Below, in pieces: positions 60,683 through 64,000 of a DNA stretch of 64,000 bases. Made by a program: the position numbers and the translations under genes. Origin of the DNA: JBOGOC01 sp050747525 (GTDB taxonomy: Bacteria > Acidobacteriota > Polarisedimenticolia > JACPZX01 > DASXTC01); NCBI GenBank assembly GCA_050747525.1, contig JBOGOC010000025.1, positions 1 to 64,000 of the forward strand. The letters are read 5' to 3'. How positions within the stretch are numbered: position 1 is the first letter of the stretch; each line of letters starts with the position of its first letter. Under the pieces are notes generated by a model that was not told where the DNA came from, did no database searches, and worked only from the letters and a program-made list of their open reading frames with translations.

Positions 60683-61768
60683 TCACCGGAGCTTCAGTGT
60701 GCTGAGCGACATCAGCGCGAAGAGGATCGCCAGGATCCAGAACCGGATGATCACCTTGGGCTCCGGCCATCCCTTCAGCTCGAAGTGATGGTGCAGAGGC
60801 GCCATGCGGAAGACCCGCTTGCCGGTGAGCCGGAAGGAGGCCACCTGCACGATGACCGACATCGCCTCGATCACGAACAGCCCGCCCACCAGGACGAGCA
60901 GCAGCTCCTGTTTGATCAGCACCGCGACGGTGCCGATGGCCCCGCCCAGCGCCATGGAGCCCACGTCTCCCATGAAGACCTCGGCGGGGTTGCAGTTGTA
61001 CCAGAGGAACCCCAGGCTGGCCCCCACCATGGCGCCGCAGAACACGGTCAGCTCTCCCGTCCCCTTGACGTTGAGCAGGCCCAGGTAGCTGGCAGCCACC
61101 GCATTCCCAACGACGTACACGAGCAGCGCGAAGGTGGCCGCGGCCACCATCACCGCGCCGATGGCCAGCCCGTCCAGCCCATCGGTGAGGTTGACCGCGT
61201 TGGCCGCGCCCACGATCACCACCACGATGAACACCACGTAGAACCAGCCCAGGTCGGGGGTCCACTGCTTGAGGAACGGAAGCGAGAGCCGGGTGGTGAA
61301 GGCGCCGAAGGTGGCCATCCAGACGAGATACGTTCCGATGGCGCCGGCCACCACGACCTGAAGCCCCAGCTTGGCGCGGGCCGACAGCCCCAGGTTGCGC
61401 TTGCGTGTCACCTTGCGGTAGTCGTCGTAGAACCCGATGAGGCCGAAGGCCACCATGGCGATCATGGCCACCCACACGAAGACGTTGCGAAGGTCGGCCC
61501 ACAGCAGCGTGGGGATGATCACTGACACGATGATGAGGATCCCGCCCATGGTCGGGGTCCCCTTCTTGGAGTAGTGCGACTGCGGCCCCTCCTCGCGGAT
61601 GTGCTGGCCCACCTGCATCTCGCGCAGCCTCGCGATAAGGAACCGCCCCAGCCCCAGCGAGAGCACGAGCGCCGTGACGGCCGCCAGCGCGGACCGGAAG
61701 GTGATGTAGCGGAACACGTTGAAGGCGCCGATGGAGTCGCGCAGCGGGTACAGGAGCCAGTACAGCAT
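60683..61768 (-). CDS. mraY: Phospho-N-acetylmuramoyl-pentapeptide transferase MraY
   Basis: Integral membrane enzyme that makes lipid I, 361 residues, about ten helices. Catalytic and family motifs: HYSKKGTPTMGGILI, FIGFYDDYRKVTRK-type GFYDDYRKVTRKRN with the paired Asp, ANAVNLTDGLDGLAIG, VFMGDVGSMALGGAIG and the terminal APLHHHFELKGW. All active-site acids are present. Starts six bases after murF. Confidence 0.98.
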   Translation of the reverse strand: MLYWLLYPLRDSIGAFNVFRYITFRSALAAVTALVLSLGLGRFLIARLREMQVGQHIREEGPQSHYSKKGTPTMGGILIIVSVIIPTLLWADLRNVFVWVAMIAMVAFGLIGFYDDYRKVTRKRNLGLSARAKLGLQVVVAGAIGTYLVWMATFGAFTTRLSLPFLKQWTPDLGWFYVVFIVVVIVGAANAVNLTDGLDGLAIGAVMVAAATFALLVYVVGNAVAASYLGLLNVKGTGELTVFCGAMVGASLGFLWYNCNPAEVFMGDVGSMALGGAIGTVAVLIKQELLLVLVGGLFVIEAMSVIVQVASFRLTGKRVFRMAPLHHHFELKGWPEPKVIIRFWILAILFALMSLSTLKLR

Positions 61769-61774
61769 GCGCCG

Positions 61775-63166
61775 TCACCCCTCTCCGAAGCGCGCCCTCA
61801 GGCGCTCCACGACCGCCTCGAGCCCCACGCCGCGTGAGCCCTTCACCAGGAAGATGTCCCCGTCGCGCGCGGCGTCGGCCACCCACGCGGCCGCCTCGGC
61901 GGCGGTCCCGAAGTGCCGCGCCTCGGCGTCCGGCACTTCCTCCAGCGCGGCCGCCGACAGCTGCCCCACGCCCACCACCAGCTCGGCGCCGCAGGCGGCG
62001 ATGGCGCGGCCGATCTCGCGGTGCGCGACGATCTCGCCCTCGCCCAGCTCGAGCATGTCGCCGAACACCACCGCCCTGCGCCCCCCGGCGGGAGGCTCGG
62101 CTCGTGTCAGCACGTCCAGCGCGAAGCGCATGGCCGCCGGATTGGAGTTGTACGAGTCGTCCACCACGCGCACGTTGCCGCCCAGCCTCAGCACGCGCCC
62201 GCGCATCCCCAGCGGCTGCAGATCGGCCAGGCGCGCGGCCATGGCCTCCAGATCGATCCCCAGCATGAAGCCGGCGCTCAACGCCGCCAGGGCGTTGTAC
62301 ACATGGTGGACGCCGGCGAACTGCAGGCGCACGCTCACCCGGGTGGATCCGCCGTTGTGCTGATGGCGCGCCACGAAATGGCAGCCGTCCAGGCCGTCCA
62401 TCTGGTATTCCGAGGCGGTCAGGTCGGCCGGCCGATCGATTCCAAATGTGAAGCCGTAGCCGCGGAAGCGCCCCATGATGCGGCGGCACCTCTCGTCGTC
62501 GTTGTTGAAGATCCCGGTGGCGTTGTCGCGCATGCCCGCGAACAGCTCTCCCTTCGCCTCGGCCACGTCGTCCAGCGACGCGAAGTGCGCCAGGTGCACC
62601 CCCGAGACGTTGGTCAGCACGCCGATGTCGGGATCGGTGATGGCCGCCAGCCGCGTCAGCTCGCCCGGGTAGCTCATCCCCATCTCCAGCACCGAGACCT
62701 GGTGTTGCGGCGTGAGCTGCAGCAAGGAGAGAGGGCAGCCGAACAGGTTGTTGAGGTTGCCGCGCGACGCGTGCACCCGGAAGGCGGCCTCCATCGCCTG
62801 GCGGGTCATCTCCTTGGTGGTGGTCTTGCCGGCCGATCCGGTGATCCCCACGATGCGGGCCGGCAGGCTGCGGCGCCATGCGGCCGCGAGGTCCTGAAGC
62901 GCGGTCAGCGTGTCCTGCACGATGATGGCGGGGGCGGGCCCGTCGGGGAGCACCTCCGCGCGCGACACCACCACGGCGCTTGCGCCGTGTCCGAGAGCCT
63001 CGGGCACGAAGCGGTGGCCGTCCTGGCGGGGACCCACGATGGCGAAGAACAGGTCTCCCTTCGCCAGCGTGCGCGTGTCGATGGAGTAGCCGCCCGGCAC
63101 GATGTCGCCGGATCCGCGCAGGACCCCGCCGGTCACCTTGGCGATGGTGGCCAGATCACGCTCCAT
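61775..63166 (-). CDS. murF: UDP-N-acetylmuramoyl-tripeptide-D-alanyl-D-alanine ligase
   Basis: ATP-dependent ligase that adds D-Ala-D-Ala, 463 residues. The P-loop is VGITGSAGKTTTKEMTR. VLEMGMSYPGELTRLA, NVSGVHLAHF, HHVYNALAALSAGF, VDDSYNSNPAAMRFALD and LVKGSRGVGLEAVVE are typical of MurF. ATG 63166 overlaps the murE end by 11 bases. Confidence 0.97.
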   Translation of the reverse strand: MERDLATIAKVTGGVLRGSGDIVPGGYSIDTRTLAKGDLFFAIVGPRQDGHRFVPEALGHGASAVVVSRAEVLPDGPAPAIIVQDTLTALQDLAAAWRRSLPARIVGITGSAGKTTTKEMTRQAMEAAFRVHASRGNLNNLFGCPLSLLQLTPQHQVSVLEMGMSYPGELTRLAAITDPDIGVLTNVSGVHLAHFASLDDVAEAKGELFAGMRDNATGIFNNDDERCRRIMGRFRGYGFTFGIDRPADLTASEYQMDGLDGCHFVARHQHNGGSTRVSVRLQFAGVHHVYNALAALSAGFMLGIDLEAMAARLADLQPLGMRGRVLRLGGNVRVVDDSYNSNPAAMRFALDVLTRAEPPAGGRRAVVFGDMLELGEGEIVAHREIGRAIAACGAELVVGVGQLSAAALEEVPDAEARHFGTAAEAAAWVADAARDGDIFLVKGSRGVGLEAVVERLRARFGEG

Positions 63167-64000
63167 GGGAGGAGCCCTCCATGCGGCGCCGCAGCGCCTC
63201 GCGCGCCAGCTCGCGATCGTCGAACGGGATCACCCGGCTCCCCAGGATCTGGGTCGTCTCGTGCCCCTTGCCGGCGATCACCACCGTATCGCCCGGGCGC
63301 GCCTCCGCGATGGCGGCGTGGATCGCGCGCGAGCGATCCACGTCGGCCTCCAGGCGCAGGCCGGGTCGCCGCTCGGCCTGGGGGACCGCGTCGGCGCCCG
63401 CCAGGATCTCGTCCACGATCGCCTGGGGCGGCTCGGTGCGTGGGTTGTCGGAGGTGACGTGGACCACGTCGGCCAGGCGCGCGGCGTGCGCCCCCATCAG
63501 GGGACGCTTGGTGCGGTCGCGATCGCCGCCGCAGCCGAACACCAGGATGACGCGCCCCGCGGTGATGGGGCGCACCGTCTCGAGCAGCCCGCGCAGGGCA
63601 TCGTCGGTGTGCGCGTAGTCCACGTACACCTCGAAGCCGGGCCCCGCCTGGTCCGCCGTGCCGGCCACCACGCGTTCCATGCGCCCGTCCACCCCCTGCA
63701 CCGCCGCCACGCCGCGGGTCACGGCATCCCAGCCGATCCCCAGCGCCCTCGCCGCGGCGGCCGCGGCCATGACGTTGCTGGCGTTGGGCCGGCCCGCCAG
63801 CGGAGTGTCCAGCACGAAAGAAGCGCCCGCCTCGCGCAGATCGAGGCGGCTGCCGCGCGGCCCGGTCTTCAGGGAAGCCAGACGCACCGACGCGTCGGAC
63901 GCCTCGCCCCACGACACCACCTTCGGCCCACCGGCGCGGGCGGACAGCCGCTGCATCAGGCGGCGGCCGTACGGATCGTCGGCGTTGATCGCCGCCGCCG
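63156..64000 (-). CDS. murE: UDP-MurNAc-L-Ala-D-Glu:meso-diaminopimelate ligase (5-prime end outside window)
   Basis: C-terminal 281 or so residues of MurE; the frame stays open to the window edge, where INADDPYGRRL (a MurE landmark) precedes the ATG at 63956, so that ATG is not the true start. The central and C-terminal domains show NASNVMAAAAAARALG, YVDYAHTDDALRGLLE, VFGCGGDRDRTKRPLMG and the substrate motif DNPRTEP. DNPR indicates meso-diaminopimelate rather than lysine, in keeping with a Gram-negative wall. The usual upstream genes ftsI and ftsL would lie past 64000. Confidence 0.95.
   Translation of the reverse strand, partial: AAAINADDPYGRRLMQRLSARAGGPKVVSWGEASDASVRLASLKTGPRGSRLDLREAGASFVLDTPLAGRPNASNVMAAAAAARALGIGWDAVTRGVAAVQGVDGRMERVVAGTADQAGPGFEVYVDYAHTDDALRGLLETVRPITAGRVILVFGCGGDRDRTKRPLMGAHAARLADVVHVTSDNPRTEPPQAIVDEILAGADAVPQAERRPGLRLEADVDRSRAIHAAIAEARPGDTVVIAGKGHETTQILGSRVIPFDDRELAREALRRRMEGSSHGA

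Noticed and set aside
63956..64000. ATG 63956 as the start of murE
   Set aside because: The frame continues upstream to the window edge with the conserved INADDPYGRRL, so the gene is only truncated by the window.

Overview
The window is a 64 kb piece of a GC-rich genome from a Gram-negative bacterium with an outer membrane. Evidence for this includes a TonB-dependent receptor, an OmpA-family protein, a DUF481 porin-like protein, lipoproteins, and a MurE with the DNPR motif expected of a meso-diaminopimelate ligase. The von Willebrand protein of the acidobacterial type, the FG-GAP and HEAT proteins, and the housekeeping operon layout suggest Acidobacteriota or a neighbouring deep lineage. That placement is tentative because no rRNA gene is present.

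Layout. (1) 86-5432, minus: a tightly overlapping operon dprA-topA-xerC-suhB. (2) 5523-9000: a GAF-GGDEF diguanylate cyclase, converging on accD-folC. (3) 9035-18718: a divergent pair of units. A secreted 14-repeat FG-GAP protein lies on the minus strand. On the plus strand a cobalamin riboswitch with its own intrinsic terminator controls an exported unknown protein, a calcium-repeat surface protein, a BtuB-like TonB receptor, a beta-propeller lipoprotein resembling BtuG, and possibly one more exported protein. (4) 18785-28278: an accessory stretch. It holds a membrane-protein gene with three single-base lesions, a DUF6882-like gene, a hydrolase and a YCII protein. It also holds a 3-prime remnant of a TrmO-like gene, a winged-helix/nucleotidyltransferase pair behind a tandem operator, and an eight-gene unit of mostly redox and small-molecule enzymes. 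(5) 28275-30675, minus: Cu/Zn superoxide dismutase and a BtuCD-type importer without a binding protein. (6) 30738-34950: tldD-pmbA plus a TPR/double aspartic protease, all overlapping. (7) 34952-39301: AmgK- and MurU-like cell-wall recycling genes with a CYTH protein, divergent from a membrane flippase-like protein and an isoprenylcysteine methyltransferase-like protein. (8) 39303-51200: DUF3604, VWFA-HEAT, cold shock protein with an attenuator-like leader, M24 peptidase, cation exchanger, citrate synthase, SWIB, DUF481, OmpA and a HEAT protein. (9) 51281-64000, minus: the division and cell-wall cluster murE(partial)-murF-mraY-murD-ftsW-murG-murC-murB-ftsQ-ftsA-ftsZ, closed by a terminator.

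The genes form three main working groups: envelope synthesis and recycling (dcw cluster, AmgK/MurU), vitamin B12 acquisition (riboswitch operon and perhaps BtuCD), and DNA metabolism (DprA, TopA, XerC). The most unusual parts are the cobalamin operon with its unknown exported members, the terminator inside the cold-shock leader, and the operator-controlled nucleotidyltransferase pair. No rRNA, tRNA, CRISPR array, insertion sequence or phage genes were seen. Apart from 11867-12313, which holds the riboswitch, no gene-free stretch exceeds 300 bases.
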